From: Ruminococcus flavefaciens | GTDB taxonomy: Bacteria; Bacillota; Clostridia; Oscillospirales; Ruminococcaceae | DNA length: 39,938 bases | Assembly (NCBI GenBank): GCA_902760805.1 | Contig: CACWHY010000021.1 | Span: 1-39,938, forward strand | Direction of reading: 5' to 3' | Part shown: positions 31,566-39,332 of the stretch, one piece after another | Position numbering within the stretch: the first letter of the stretch is position 1 | How the letters are laid out: each line of letters opens with the position of its first letter | Program-made: the position numbers and the translations under genes | The notes under the pieces: generated by a model | The model's input: only the letters and a program-made list of their open reading frames with translations | Databases searched by the model: none | What the model was told of the DNA's origin: nothing

Positions 31566-34500
31566 ATGAAAAAACGACCGCTTCCCCTCAGAGCCGCCTC
31601 TCTCGCTCTGAGCGCAGCCGTTGCTCTTGCGGCAGCTCCCACCATTCAGGCCGACGCTTCTGTGGTTGACGGCTACTACCTGGTGGGCGACATCGTTGGA
31701 AACGACGACGGAACTTCCGGATTAGACGCCCTTGCTATCATGGAATACGACGCCAAGGTCAGAGCTTTTTCCGATGATGAACTGATGTTCGCTGACGTTA
31801 ACCACAACGGCAAGGTCAACCTCAACGACGCTGTTGCGATACTTCAGTGGAACGCCGGCACGGTGTACAGATTGGCTACCTGCGCTGAGTATGTTACTCC
31901 GGAGCTGCAAAAAGTTCCCGACCAGGCCGCCTACAACGACCGCAGCGCCTGCCCAACGATCGTTTCTGAGGGCTCAAATTCCGGCGTGTGTGCCGACCTT
32001 TCCGCTATAAACAGCTACACTGTGGCCGAGGGCGATGCTTATTCTGTGGGAAACTACAAGGTCCGCCTGAGATACAAGAACGACTCAAACCAGGTCAAGA
32101 AGGTGAAGGTGGCCACGACTGACGGCTACATCATCGTTGACTGCGCTCCTACGGGAAGCGAATGGGGCGAGCAGGCCGTGGTCTTCCACCTCGACAAGAC
32201 CGGCCCCTTCCTCGTTTATATCACCGCTCAGGACACCGGCGGCCCGATCCTGGACACTCTCCAGGTTTGCCGCACCTCCAACGTGCAGGACAAGATCATC
32301 CCTCAGAGCGACGACCCTGTACCGCCCACAACTGAGCCGATCACAGATTCGCCTGTCACCACGACAGTCACCGCTCCTGTGACAACTACAACAGCTGCAC
32401 CCGAGACTACAGTTCCTGCAACTACAACAACAGCTGCTCCCTCATATGAGAAGCGCTACTACGCTTATGAGGCTAAATACTACGACAGCTGGGAGGAGGA
32501 CACCAACGCTGGCTTCGCAGGAAAGTGCTATATCAACTACAACAACGCTATCGGAAGCTACGTCGACTGGACAGTTGATGTACCCGCAGACGGCTCTTAT
32601 GAGGTGACTTTCAGATACTCAAACGGCTCCACTACCGACCGTCCTGTGAAGATCATGGTCAACGGCGAGCACAAGCAGGCTCTCTACCTTGACTGCGCAG
32701 GCACAGGCGCTTGGACAGATTGGGCAGAGACCACCCTCGTCCTCGACCTGAAGGCCGGAACAAATACCATCATGGCTAGAGCCACCACCACCGGCGGCGG
32801 CCCCAACATGGACTACATCGAGCTGAAGTCCACCGACAAGGCTGCTCAGGCTCTGGGGGCTGCAACTGACGGTAGGATCATGGAGAACCTCAACAGAGGC
32901 GTTTCCAACGCTCATGCAAAGGACGGAAACCTGGTAAGCTGGAGACATCTGGCCAACGATAACGCAAACACAACCTTCGACCTGTGGAGGATCAGGGAGA
33001 GCGGCAACGTCAAGCTGGGCACCTTCACCATGGAAGACGCCTCCACCTACTTCGATACCGAGGGTACAGCCAGTGACTGGTATACCATCGACACCTACGT
33101 TGACGGCGAGTGTACTGAATTCGCCAACGCTTCGATCAACCTGCCCAACACCAACTCCGGCCAGAGCGGAGCTTACTTCGACATCAATACTCAGACTCCC
33201 CCGGCTCAGACCATGCCTGACGGCTCCACCTGCACCTACACCGAGAATGACTGCTCCGTGGGCGACGTTGACGGCGACGGCCAGTACGAGATCTTCGTGA
33301 AGTGGGATCCTTCCAACTCGCAGGATAACTCAAAGACCGGCTATACAGGCAGCGTATACATTGACTGCTACAAGCTGGACAGCACCCTTCTGTGGCGTAT
33401 CGACCTTGGAAAGAATATCCGTGCCGGCGCTCACTATACTCAGTTCATGGTGGCTGACTTCGACCTTGACGGCAAGGCTGAGATGATCTGCAAGACAGCA
33501 GACGGCACAAAGGACGGTCAGGGCAATTCTATCGGAAATGCTTCTGCGGACTACCGCAATTCCTCCGGTACTGTCCTCTCAGGACCTGAGTACATCACTC
33601 TCTTCGACGGAGCCACCGGAAAGGCACTTGACACTCAGGACTACGACCCCGCAAGAGGCGAACAGAGCAAGGAAACATGGGGCGATAACTACGGCAACCG
33701 CAGCGAGCGCTATACAGCCTGCGTTGCCTACCTTGACGGCGAAAAGCCCAGCGCCTGCTTCGGAAGAGGCTACTACACAAGACTTGCAGTTGCTGCTTGG
33801 GACGTTGTGAACAAGAAGCTGTCTAAGCGCTGGGTATTCGACACAGGATTCAACTCCTCTGTTGCCGGATACGGCGACGGCAACCACCACGAGCTGGGAG
33901 CTGACGTTGACGGCGACGGCAAGGACGAGGTAGTTTGCGGATCGGCTGTTATCGACGATAACGGCAAGCTGCTCTACACCTCCGGCATGGCTCACGGCGA
34001 CGCTATCCACATCGGAGACTTCGTTCCCTCAAATCCCGGCGTTGAGATCTTCCAGTGCCTTGAGGACGAAAAGCACCCCAACGGCACAGCAGTAAACTTC
34101 GGAACAGTCCTCCGCTCCGGCAAGGACGGCACAGTGCTCTTCCGTGAGACCGCCGACGGAGATACCGGAAGATGTATCGCCGACAACCTTGTTGCCGGAA
34201 ACGAGGGCGCAGAGATGTGCGGAAGCCACAATGGCATCCTCTACGACTGCGTGACCGGCAAGCAGTTAAACGACCTGACCTTTGCGAGCATTACAAAGTG
34301 GGGACAGAACTCTGTAGTTTACTGGACAGACGTGCTTGAAAGAGCGGTTCTTGACAGGACAATGGCAGATCAGTACGGACAGGGACGAGTATTCACAGGC
34401 GACGGCGTTTCCTACAACAACTCCACCAAGTCCAACGCCTGCATCACCTGCGATCTCTTCGGCGACTGGCGAGAGGAAATGGTATTCCGCAAGAGCGACG

Positions 34501-34688
34501 GCGGCCTGAGAGTGTTCTCCACCACCTACACAACTGAGTACCCGATCTACACACTGATGCAGAATCCTCAGTACCGTGTTCAGGTGGCTGCTCAGAACAA
34601 CGGCTACAACCAGCCTCCTCACACTGATTACTTCCTCGGCACAGGCCATGCGCTGCCTGTAGCTCCTGAGATCAGAACAGCTGGCTAA
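31566..34688 (+). CDS. Dockerin- and CBM-bearing rhamnogalacturonan lyase (PL11)
   Basis: A 1040-residue secreted pectin-degrading enzyme that cuts the rhamnogalacturonan I backbone by beta-elimination. After a signal peptide (about 1-31) comes a dockerin-like domain (about 38-98). Its second calcium loop is good (ADVNHNGKVNLNDA), while the first (GDIVGNDDGTSGLDA) is altered. Next are a beta-rich module (about 140-240), a Thr/Pro linker (about 252-292), a CBM35-like domain (about 298-422) and the PL11 catalytic domain (about 437-1040). That domain begins RIMENLNRGVSNAH and contains many Asp-rich DVDGDG-type calcium loops of the beta-propeller. I chose the ATG at 31566 from AGGAGG 7 nt upstream. 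A dockerin at the N-terminus is less common than at the C-terminus. Confidence 0.9.
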   Translation: MKKRPLPLRAASLALSAAVALAAAPTIQADASVVDGYYLVGDIVGNDDGTSGLDALAIMEYDAKVRAFSDDELMFADVNHNGKVNLNDAVAILQWNAGTVYRLATCAEYVTPELQKVPDQAAYNDRSACPTIVSEGSNSGVCADLSAINSYTVAEGDAYSVGNYKVRLRYKNDSNQVKKVKVATTDGYIIVDCAPTGSEWGEQAVVFHLDKTGPFLVYITAQDTGGPILDTLQVCRTSNVQDKIIPQSDDPVPPTTEPITDSPVTTTVTAPVTTTTAAPETTVPATTTTAAPSYEKRYYAYEAKYYDSWEEDTNAGFAGKCYINYNNAIGSYVDWTVDVPADGSYEVTFRYSNGSTTDRPVKIMVNGEHKQALYLDCAGTGAWTDWAETTLVLDLKAGTNTIMARATTTGGGPNMDYIELKSTDKAAQALGAATDGRIMENLNRGVSNAHAKDGNLVSWRHLANDNANTTFDLWRIRESGNVKLGTFTMEDASTYFDTEGTASDWYTIDTYVDGECTEFANASINLPNTNSGQSGAYFDINTQTPPAQTMPDGSTCTYTENDCSVGDVDGDGQYEIFVKWDPSNSQDNSKTGYTGSVYIDCYKLDSTLLWRIDLGKNIRAGAHYTQFMVADFDLDGKAEMICKTADGTKDGQGNSIGNASADYRNSSGTVLSGPEYITLFDGATGKALDTQDYDPARGEQSKETWGDNYGNRSERYTACVAYLDGEKPSACFGRGYYTRLAVAAWDVVNKKLSKRWVFDTGFNSSVAGYGDGNHHELGADVDGDGKDEVVCGSAVIDDNGKLLYTSGMAHGDAIHIGDFVPSNPGVEIFQCLEDEKHPNGTAVNFGTVLRSGKDGTVLFRETADGDTGRCIADNLVAGNEGAEMCGSHNGILYDCVTGKQLNDLTFASITKWGQNSVVYWTDVLERAVLDRTMADQYGQGRVFTGDGVSYNNSTKSNACITCDLFGDWREEMVFRKSDGGLRVFSTTYTTEYPIYTLMQNPQYRVQVAAQNNGYNQPPHTDYFLGTGHALPVAPEIRTAG

Positions 34689-34696
34689 AAAAATTT

Positions 34697-34733
34697 ACAG
34701 GCTTATTCAACGGTTTTCCGCTGAATGAGCCTG
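34697..34733 (+). terminator. Terminator of the rhamnogalacturonan lyase gene
   Basis: ACAGGCT...TTCA pairs with TGAA...AGCCTGT around CGGTTTTCCG, followed by T7 (34734-34740). It begins 8 nt after the stop. Confidence 0.88.
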
Positions 34734-34786
34734 TTTTTTTGCGCTCTTAGGGAACACTGCGGAGTTCCCCCGAAAGGAGGAGCGTT

Positions 34787-35416
34787 TTGAAGATCTACGC
34801 TAAGGGGAAAACTATCCCCACCTATCAGTTCAGCCGGCTATTCGTTCAGGGCGAGCGCTGTGCCGAGCTGATCACATTCGTGCTTGACCGCTATCACTCC
34901 GGCACCGACCTGATGACCTGTGATTTCGTGATCCGGGGCTCCACAGAGGAGGACTGGGAGGCTCTTCAGGGGCTGACCAAGGAGCTCTCTGAGGACAAGA
35001 TCCTGCTGGATTGGCGGGTCAGCGACCTGTTCACCCTGAACGCCGGCAAGCTGGAGCTGGAGCTGAGAGCCTCACGCACCAGCCAGGACGTGGAGGAGAT
35101 CGTGATCAAGTTTCCCATGGAGCCGGTGAACGTCCTTCCGGCGGTAAGCGGAAAAAACGGCGCCCTGCCTGATACTGCGGAGCAGGCTGTCACCGCCATT
35201 GCTGCCGCCGTGGATCAGGCTCTCACCCAAATGGACGACACGATCGAGCGCTATGACCTGGAGCACACCGGCCAGCGCCTTGACCAGATCGAAGCTGATA
35301 CCGCCGTGTATCTGGCTCGCCCTGAGGTGATCCCCATGACCCGCCAGGAGTACGCCCGCTCGCCCCACAAGGCAAACGCCCTTTACGTTATCATTGATGA
35401 GGAGGTACAGCCATGA
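34787..35416 (+). CDS. Phage baseplate/tail-like protein (BppU-like)
   Basis: A 209-residue protein. The start is TTG with AAGGAGGAG upstream. The N-terminal 115 residues are beta-rich and compatible with the N-terminal domain of phage baseplate upper proteins. An Ala-rich helix (about 128-170) follows. The C-terminus RPEVIPMTRQEYA...NALYVIIDE matches a motif that recurs at the ends of tail-fibre and baseplate proteins of Firmicutes phages (xTQAEYxAL...TLYVI). No signal peptide. It overlaps the next gene by ATGA. It is the first of a tight three-gene set. I see no promoter between it and the terminator of the lyase gene, only a GGGAAC/GTTCCC hairpin (34750-34769). Confidence 0.65.
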   Translation: MKIYAKGKTIPTYQFSRLFVQGERCAELITFVLDRYHSGTDLMTCDFVIRGSTEEDWEALQGLTKELSEDKILLDWRVSDLFTLNAGKLELELRASRTSQDVEEIVIKFPMEPVNVLPAVSGKNGALPDTAEQAVTAIAAAVDQALTQMDDTIERYDLEHTGQRLDQIEADTAVYLARPEVIPMTRQEYARSPHKANALYVIIDEEVQP

Positions 35417-36345
35417 CAGGCACAGGCACAAAACTCGACCCATACATCATCCTGACTGCCGCCGACCTTCGCCTTATGGAGACCCTTGGCGGAAGCGGCG
35501 TCTACTTCGCCCTGGGAGCCAACATCGACTTCTGTCCGGAGCCAAATTCCGCCGAATTCCAGCCGATCCTGCTCAACTGCTCAGGCCTTGACGGAAGAGG
35601 CTATTATCTGCGGAACATCCTTGCCGGGATCCCCGGGGGCAGCATCTCAGTCTTCGCTATCCCGGCGGAGATCGGGGAGCTTTCCATCACCGACCTTAAC
35701 CTGGAAAACGCCGTGATCCGTGGCAGGAGCGCAACTCTCTTCCGCTCTGCCGGGACCTGTACCCTGGAGCTTTACCACTGTCAGTTCCTGTACATGATGT
35801 CGGTCTACACCAACGTCAGCGGCGGCAACGAGGACGGATTTTTCGCCTCATGCGACCTGACCGTGAACATGGAGCTGTGTACAGTGGCTGCAAGGCTGAA
35901 CTGGAACCAGCAGCGAATGTGTATGCGCTGGGGAACGATCAAAAGCTGTCAGTTCCGCCTTGAGGTGGAGTCCAGCCGAATGAACTCCAGTATTGGCGCA
36001 ACATGGGCGTTTTTCCGCTATGTGACCATAACCGACACCTGCTTTTTCATCAAGCTCAACGACCTTATCGGCCCCACGGTGAGCAAGGTCATGCGTATCG
36101 CCTACACCGAGACCACCTTCGCCAACTGCTACTTCGTGATCAGGAGCGACACCGAGATCACAGCCTGTATCGGCGGAGCGATCTCCTCGCCCTGCTTTTA
36201 CGATGCGGAGTCCGTAGGCAGCGCAGTGATCACTAAGACCTACACCTCTGACAACTACAGGCTGCTGGGGCTGACCACTGCTCAGTGCAAAAATGCTGAG
36301 TACCTGCGCAGCGTGGGATTTGTCTGCGGAGGAGGCGAGAGCTGA
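35413..36345 (+). CDS. Phage tail-fibre-like beta-helix protein
   Basis: A 310-residue protein. It starts MTGTGTKLDPYIILTAADL, a start widely seen in phage structural and tail-tip proteins, where GTGTxxDPYII leads a right-handed beta-helix. Many short strands with turns (for example LDGRGYYLRNI, ENAVIRGRSATLFRSAGTC) support this fold. About ten Cys and many Thr and aromatic residues are present, and no signal peptide. It overlaps both neighbours by a few bases and GAGGAGG precedes it. A receptor- or glycan-binding role is inferred from the fold. Confidence 0.6.
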   Translation: MTGTGTKLDPYIILTAADLRLMETLGGSGVYFALGANIDFCPEPNSAEFQPILLNCSGLDGRGYYLRNILAGIPGGSISVFAIPAEIGELSITDLNLENAVIRGRSATLFRSAGTCTLELYHCQFLYMMSVYTNVSGGNEDGFFASCDLTVNMELCTVAARLNWNQQRMCMRWGTIKSCQFRLEVESSRMNSSIGATWAFFRYVTITDTCFFIKLNDLIGPTVSKVMRIAYTETTFANCYFVIRSDTEITACIGGAISSPCFYDAESVGSAVITKTYTSDNYRLLGLTTAQCKNAEYLRSVGFVCGGGES

Positions 36346-36734
36346 TGGGATTTGTGATCATTCCGGAAAAAAACGCCGGCTATCCCTTCCACCAGGAGAT
36401 GCCGGAGATCGGCTATCTCAGGGAGCTCTCGCCGCCCTATCCCGGACAGATCTTCCGGCTCCACCCAGACGTGGAGGAGGGCTATCCCTTCATGCCGGGA
36501 ATGACTGAGCTCTGCTCTGCGGAGCTTCTCTGTGAGCCCTTCCCGGACTGGCTCATGGTCTCTGACTCGCAGGTGAGCCAGGGCTATCCCCTCTGTCGGG
36601 GGCTTCCTGCCATAAGCGGCACCTGCTACACCAAGCTGCTCAGCGGCGGAGCTCCGGTAAGGGAGCTCTTCTTCGGCGATAGTCCGGTATCTGCGGCCTA
36701 TTTCGGCGGCGAGACCGTGTTCCTGATAATATGA
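36345..36734 (+). CDS. Tail-cassette protein with GYP repeats
   Basis: A 129-residue protein of unknown family. Three spaced copies of a short motif are visible: NAGYPFHQEMPEI, EEGYPFMPGMTEL and SQGYPLCRGLPAI. Similar Gly-Tyr-Pro / Gly-Leu-Pro segments occur in phage tail proteins of related bacteria. It begins inside the stop codon of the preceding gene (TGATG), so the three genes are translationally coupled. A terminator follows 7 nt after the stop. No transmembrane segment and no signal peptide. Confidence 0.6.
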   Translation: MGFVIIPEKNAGYPFHQEMPEIGYLRELSPPYPGQIFRLHPDVEEGYPFMPGMTELCSAELLCEPFPDWLMVSDSQVSQGYPLCRGLPAISGTCYTKLLSGGAPVRELFFGDSPVSAAYFGGETVFLII

Positions 36735-36741
36735 GAAAAAC

Positions 36742-36764
36742 CGGCTGCCCATTACGGACAGCCG
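36742..36764. terminator. Bidirectional terminator between the tail-like cassette and the CAP-dockerin gene
   Basis: CGGCTG / CAGCCG stem extended by CC/GG inside, with ATTTTTTT on the plus side and GGTTTTTCTC on the minus side. The flanking genes converge. Confidence 0.85.
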
Positions 36765-36798
36765 ATTTTTTTGAACACACCTTTATAGACCTTCTTTT

Positions 36799-37575
36799 TT
36801 AACTTATTTCATATGGCAGATCCTTGTTCTTCCCCAGCAGGAAGTTTTTCAGGATCATTGCGTCAGCAGAGGTAACTGAGCCGTCCTTGAGACAGTCAGC
36901 AGCCTCCAGCTGGAGATCATTCAGATAAACAGACTTGTTGTCCAGATATTGCAGCAGCATGATGTAATCAAAGGTATCCACCACGCCGTCACCGGTAAGA
37001 TCGCCGGTAGTCTTGGGGACCACCTTGTAGCGCTCGGGGATGTACTGACCCTCGATCTCACGGCCCTCAGTGCAGGAAACGAAGATCTGCGCCCAATACC
37101 AGCGATAGGTGGAATCAGGTGCATAGCAAACGCCCACGCCCAGATGAGTGGCGGAGGGGTTGGTGATATTCGCCCAATGTCCTGCGGAATTCTTCCAGGA
37201 ATTGAACGTAGCCTCGGGAGTATTCAGGCCGGCAGCGATATTCTCAGCGGCGGCGCTGTAATGCACGATGGAATAGTCGATAGCTGTGATGAATTTCGAG
37301 CCGTCGGGACGCCTGTGGTCGAAGTGCTCAGAGCACTCTGTAGCACGGAGCTCAGCCACATCGTTGAGGTAAGGGACAACATAGACCGGCTCCAGGCCAA
37401 GCTCAGCACGAGCCTCATTTACCAGTAGCGCTATCTCCTCAGCCATGGCGTCAAGGTCATAGTCCTCCTCCCCTGCGGAGCTAGTCAGCGAGGAAAAGCC
37501 AAGCACGGCCAGCATGACAGCCACTGCTGAAATAACGGAAATTATTCTGTTCAGCCTTTTGATACAGGCCGTCAT
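36799..37575 (-). CDS. Secreted CAP-domain protein with C-terminal dockerin
   Basis: A 258-residue protein with a signal peptide (about 1-34, cleavage likely after TSSA). The CAP/SCP domain (about 42-170) shows SEHFDHR, AENIAAG, SAGHW and WAQIF. The dockerin type I domain (about 190-250) has loops GDLTGDGVVDTFDY and DCLKDGSVTSADA. The first loop is canonical and the second reads Lys-Asp-Gly. I chose the ATG at 37575 from GGGGAGG 8 nt upstream; the longer frame lacks a site and would spoil the signal peptide. CAP proteins with dockerins are common in Ruminococcus, but their role in the cellulosome is unknown. Confidence 0.88.
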   Translation of the reverse strand: MTACIKRLNRIISVISAVAVMLAVLGFSSLTSSAGEEDYDLDAMAEEIALLVNEARAELGLEPVYVVPYLNDVAELRATECSEHFDHRRPDGSKFITAIDYSIVHYSAAAENIAAGLNTPEATFNSWKNSAGHWANITNPSATHLGVGVCYAPDSTYRWYWAQIFVSCTEGREIEGQYIPERYKVVPKTTGDLTGDGVVDTFDYIMLLQYLDNKSVYLNDLQLEAADCLKDGSVTSADAMILKNFLLGKNKDLPYEIS

Positions 37576-37653
37576 GACGCACACCTCCCCTAAACGTTCA
37601 TCTGGATATATTTTATCACAACTCAACACATTATTAAAGTAGTTATGGGGCGT

Positions 37654-37693
37654 TTTGTGCAAATGCACAAATAAAATCTACGTTTTGTACAAA
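37654..37693. promoter_or_regulatory. Paired palindromic operator-like sites upstream of the CAP-dockerin gene
   Basis: TTTGTGCA-AA-TGCACAAA (37654-37671) is a perfect inverted repeat. TTTGTACAAA (37684-37693) is a second palindrome. CGTTTTGTGCAAA (from 37651) and CGTTTTGTACAAA (from 37681) are direct repeats 30 bp apart, about three helical turns. They lie about 80-120 bp upstream of the start codon. Confidence 0.55.
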
Positions 37694-37830
37694 CGAAAAT
37701 TTACTCATAGTATTATTAAAGTTCGATTATCCCGTTTAAGCGACCCACGCTCCAGCCCCTTTCCCCTGCCAGACTTCGACACAGAGACCGCCCTTCCGCC
37801 GTATCTTGGCCAATTCATCTGAACTATGTC

Positions 37831-37859
37831 TTGCAATTTGCTCAGGATCATGGTATAAT
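37831..37859 (+). promoter_or_regulatory. Promoter of the NUDIX hydrolase gene
   Basis: TTGCAA (37831-37836), 17-bp spacer ending TGG (extended -10), TATAAT (37854-37859). Confidence 0.8.
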
Positions 37860-37944
37860 AGATACTGAACCATCAACGGGCGCTTCGGCTCAGCCAAGAC
37901 AGCCCGAAAATATGCCGATCATCCCCGGCAAGAAAGGATAGACC

Positions 37945-38358
37945 ATGCTTCACGAAAAATCATGCGGAGCCATCGTTTACAGGAAATTCCACGGCAACAC
38001 CGAGATACTCCTCATCAAGCATATCAACAGCGGCCACTGGTCCTTTCCCAAGGGTCATGTGGAAGCCGGAGAAACTGAGGTAGAGACCGCTCGGCGTGAG
38101 ATCATGGAGGAGACCTCGATCGACGTGATCATCGACCCCACCTTCCGTGAGACCGTCAGCTATTCCCCAAGGAAGGACACCATGAAGGTGGTGGTCTACT
38201 TCCTGGCAAAGGCAAAAAACGTGGATTTTCACCCGCAGGAGGACGAGATCGCTGAGATCCGCTGGGTGGACATCTCCTACGCCGCAAATATCCTGTCCTA
38301 CGAGAACGACAAAACCATCGTGACCAAGGCAAAAACTGCGATAAAGGAAGCTCTGTAA
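37945..38358 (+). CDS. NUDIX hydrolase (Ap4A hydrolase-like)
   Basis: A 137-residue cytoplasmic enzyme. The Nudix box runs from Gly37 to Ile59 (GHVEAGE...REIMEETSI), with the metal-binding Glu52, Glu55 and Glu56 intact; Ser58 replaces the usual Gly. The start (CGAIVYRKF...ILLIKH) and the WSFPKGH segment before the box resemble bis(5'-nucleosyl)-tetraphosphatases, which clear Ap4A. AAGAAAGGA lies upstream of the ATG. It has its own promoter and terminator. Confidence 0.88.
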   Translation: MLHEKSCGAIVYRKFHGNTEILLIKHINSGHWSFPKGHVEAGETEVETARREIMEETSIDVIIDPTFRETVSYSPRKDTMKVVVYFLAKAKNVDFHPQEDEIAEIRWVDISYAANILSYENDKTIVTKAKTAIKEAL

Positions 38359-38364
38359 AGAAGG

Positions 38365-38388
38365 CCGGACTGCAAGATGCAGCTCCGG
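38365..38388 (+). terminator. Terminator after the NUDIX gene
   Basis: CCGGA-CTGC / GCAG-C-TCCGG stem with a 5-nt loop and one bulge, followed by TCAGTTTTCTTTT. Confidence 0.7.
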
Positions 38389-38409
38389 TCAGTTTTCTTT
38401 TCAGAAGTA

Positions 38410-38551
38410 GTCAGGCGGACTTGATCAAACAAATATCAAAAAATCCCCCCAAAAACCCTTGACAAACGCTCCTCCATGCGGTCTCGTCCGCCGTCAGGCG
38501 GACATGATCAAACAAATATCAAAAAATTCCCAAAAAGCCCTTGACAAACGC
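38410..38551 (+). repeat. 60-bp direct repeat carrying the rplJ -35 region
   Basis: 38410-38469 and 38493-38551 are nearly identical (GTCAGGCGGAC...TTGACAAACGC, a few mismatches and one 1-nt gap), offset by 83 bp. Both copies contain TTGACA. Only the second is followed by a TATAAT, so the first is an orphan -35 box. Confidence 0.85.
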
Positions 38552-38569
38552 CTTTTCCTGTGATATAAT
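38541..38569 (+). promoter_or_regulatory. Promoter of rplJ-rplL
   Basis: Perfect TTGACA (38541-38546), 17-bp spacer ending TGA, perfect TATAAT (38564-38569) with an extended -10. Confidence 0.93.
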
Positions 38570-38574
38570 GTTAA

Positions 38575-38726
38575 AGCTGTATTGATTACAGCTAAATATC
38601 GTATTCTAAAGACAGCTGGCAGGTTTATCCGTAAGTCCCGCCGAGGAATAGCAATTGAGTTCACGAACTTTTATTGTCCTTTTCTGAGCTGTCAGAGAAG
38701 GACTTTTTTGCTCTTCGGATACGATA
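38575..38726 (+). ncRNA. Ribosomal protein L10 leader (cis-regulatory RNA)
   Basis: An untranslated leader of about 175 nt lies before rplJ. It contains an AGCTGTA/TACAGCT hairpin (38575-38593) and the block GACAGCTGGCAGG...CCCGCCGAGG (38611-38646), a kink-turn-like L10 binding site as in Firmicutes. The long-range helix TATCGTATTC (38597-38606) with GGATACGATA (38717-38726) encloses the region. GACAGCT (38611-38617) is complementary to AGCTGTC (38687-38693) inside the terminator hairpin and could serve as an antiterminator. Binding of excess L10-L12 would free the terminator. Confidence 0.8.
38676..38703 (+). terminator. Attenuator terminator in the L10 leader
   Basis: GTCCTTTTCTGA / TCAGAGAAGGAC, a 12-bp stem (one G-U) with a GCTG loop, followed by T6. 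It lies upstream of rplJ and is therefore conditional. Confidence 0.88.
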
Positions 38727-38754
38727 ACAAACTATTCGGAGGTGAATACACACT

Positions 38755-39270
38755 ATGCCAAGCAATGCTGTACTCGAAGCTAAGAAGGCTAAGGTAGATC
38801 AGCTCACCGACCTCATCAAGAACTCTGTTTCAGGCGTTCTCGTTGACTACAAGGGTATCACCGTTGAGGAAGATACCAAGCTCAGAAAGGAACTCCGTGA
38901 GGGCGGCGTAAACTACTTCGTTGAGAAGAACACAATGCTTCTCCGTGCTTTCCAGGCTTGCGGTATCGAGGGCTTTGAAGAGGCTCTCAATGGTACAACT
39001 GCTCTCGCCCTTTCTAACGACGACCAGACTGCTCCTGCAAGAATTCTGGGTAAGTTCGCTGAGAAGGCTGGCGACGACAAGTTCAACCTTAAGGCAGGCT
39101 TCGTTGAGGGTGAGGTCTATGACCAGGCTGGAGTTATCGCTCTTTCCAAGATCCCTTCAAAGGACACTCTGCTCGCTCAGCTCGTTGGTTCCCTTCAGGG
39201 TCCCCTTCAGAAGCTGGCCGCAACACTTCAGGCTGTTGCAGACAAGAAGAACGAGGGCGACGCTGCATAA
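38755..39270 (+). CDS. rplJ: 50S ribosomal protein L10
   Basis: 171 residues, normal length. It anchors the L7/L12 dimers to the ribosome stalk and represses its own operon through the leader. The N-terminal RNA-binding domain includes SGVLVDYKGITVEEDTKLR and VEKNTMLLRAF. The C-terminal helix that carries L12 dimers ends KLAATLQAVAD. CGGAGG lies 9 nt before the ATG. Very strong codon bias. It is transcribed with rplL. Confidence 0.97.
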   Translation: MPSNAVLEAKKAKVDQLTDLIKNSVSGVLVDYKGITVEEDTKLRKELREGGVNYFVEKNTMLLRAFQACGIEGFEEALNGTTALALSNDDQTAPARILGKFAEKAGDDKFNLKAGFVEGEVYDQAGVIALSKIPSKDTLLAQLVGSLQGPLQKLAATLQAVADKKNEGDAA

Positions 39271-39285
39271 TTTCAGCAGGCTATC

Positions 39286-39332
39286 GTTCCAAAACGGGAA
39301 TAGTTCCCGGAAGAACGGCCGCTTAAGAGCCG
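39286..39332 (+). other. Hairpins in the rplJ-rplL spacer
   Basis: CGGGAA-TAG-TTCCCG (39295-39309) is nested inside GTTC...GAAC (39286-39316) and followed by CGGC...GCCG (39316-39332). No U tract follows. They may set mRNA processing or stability between L10 and the more abundant L12. Confidence 0.55.
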
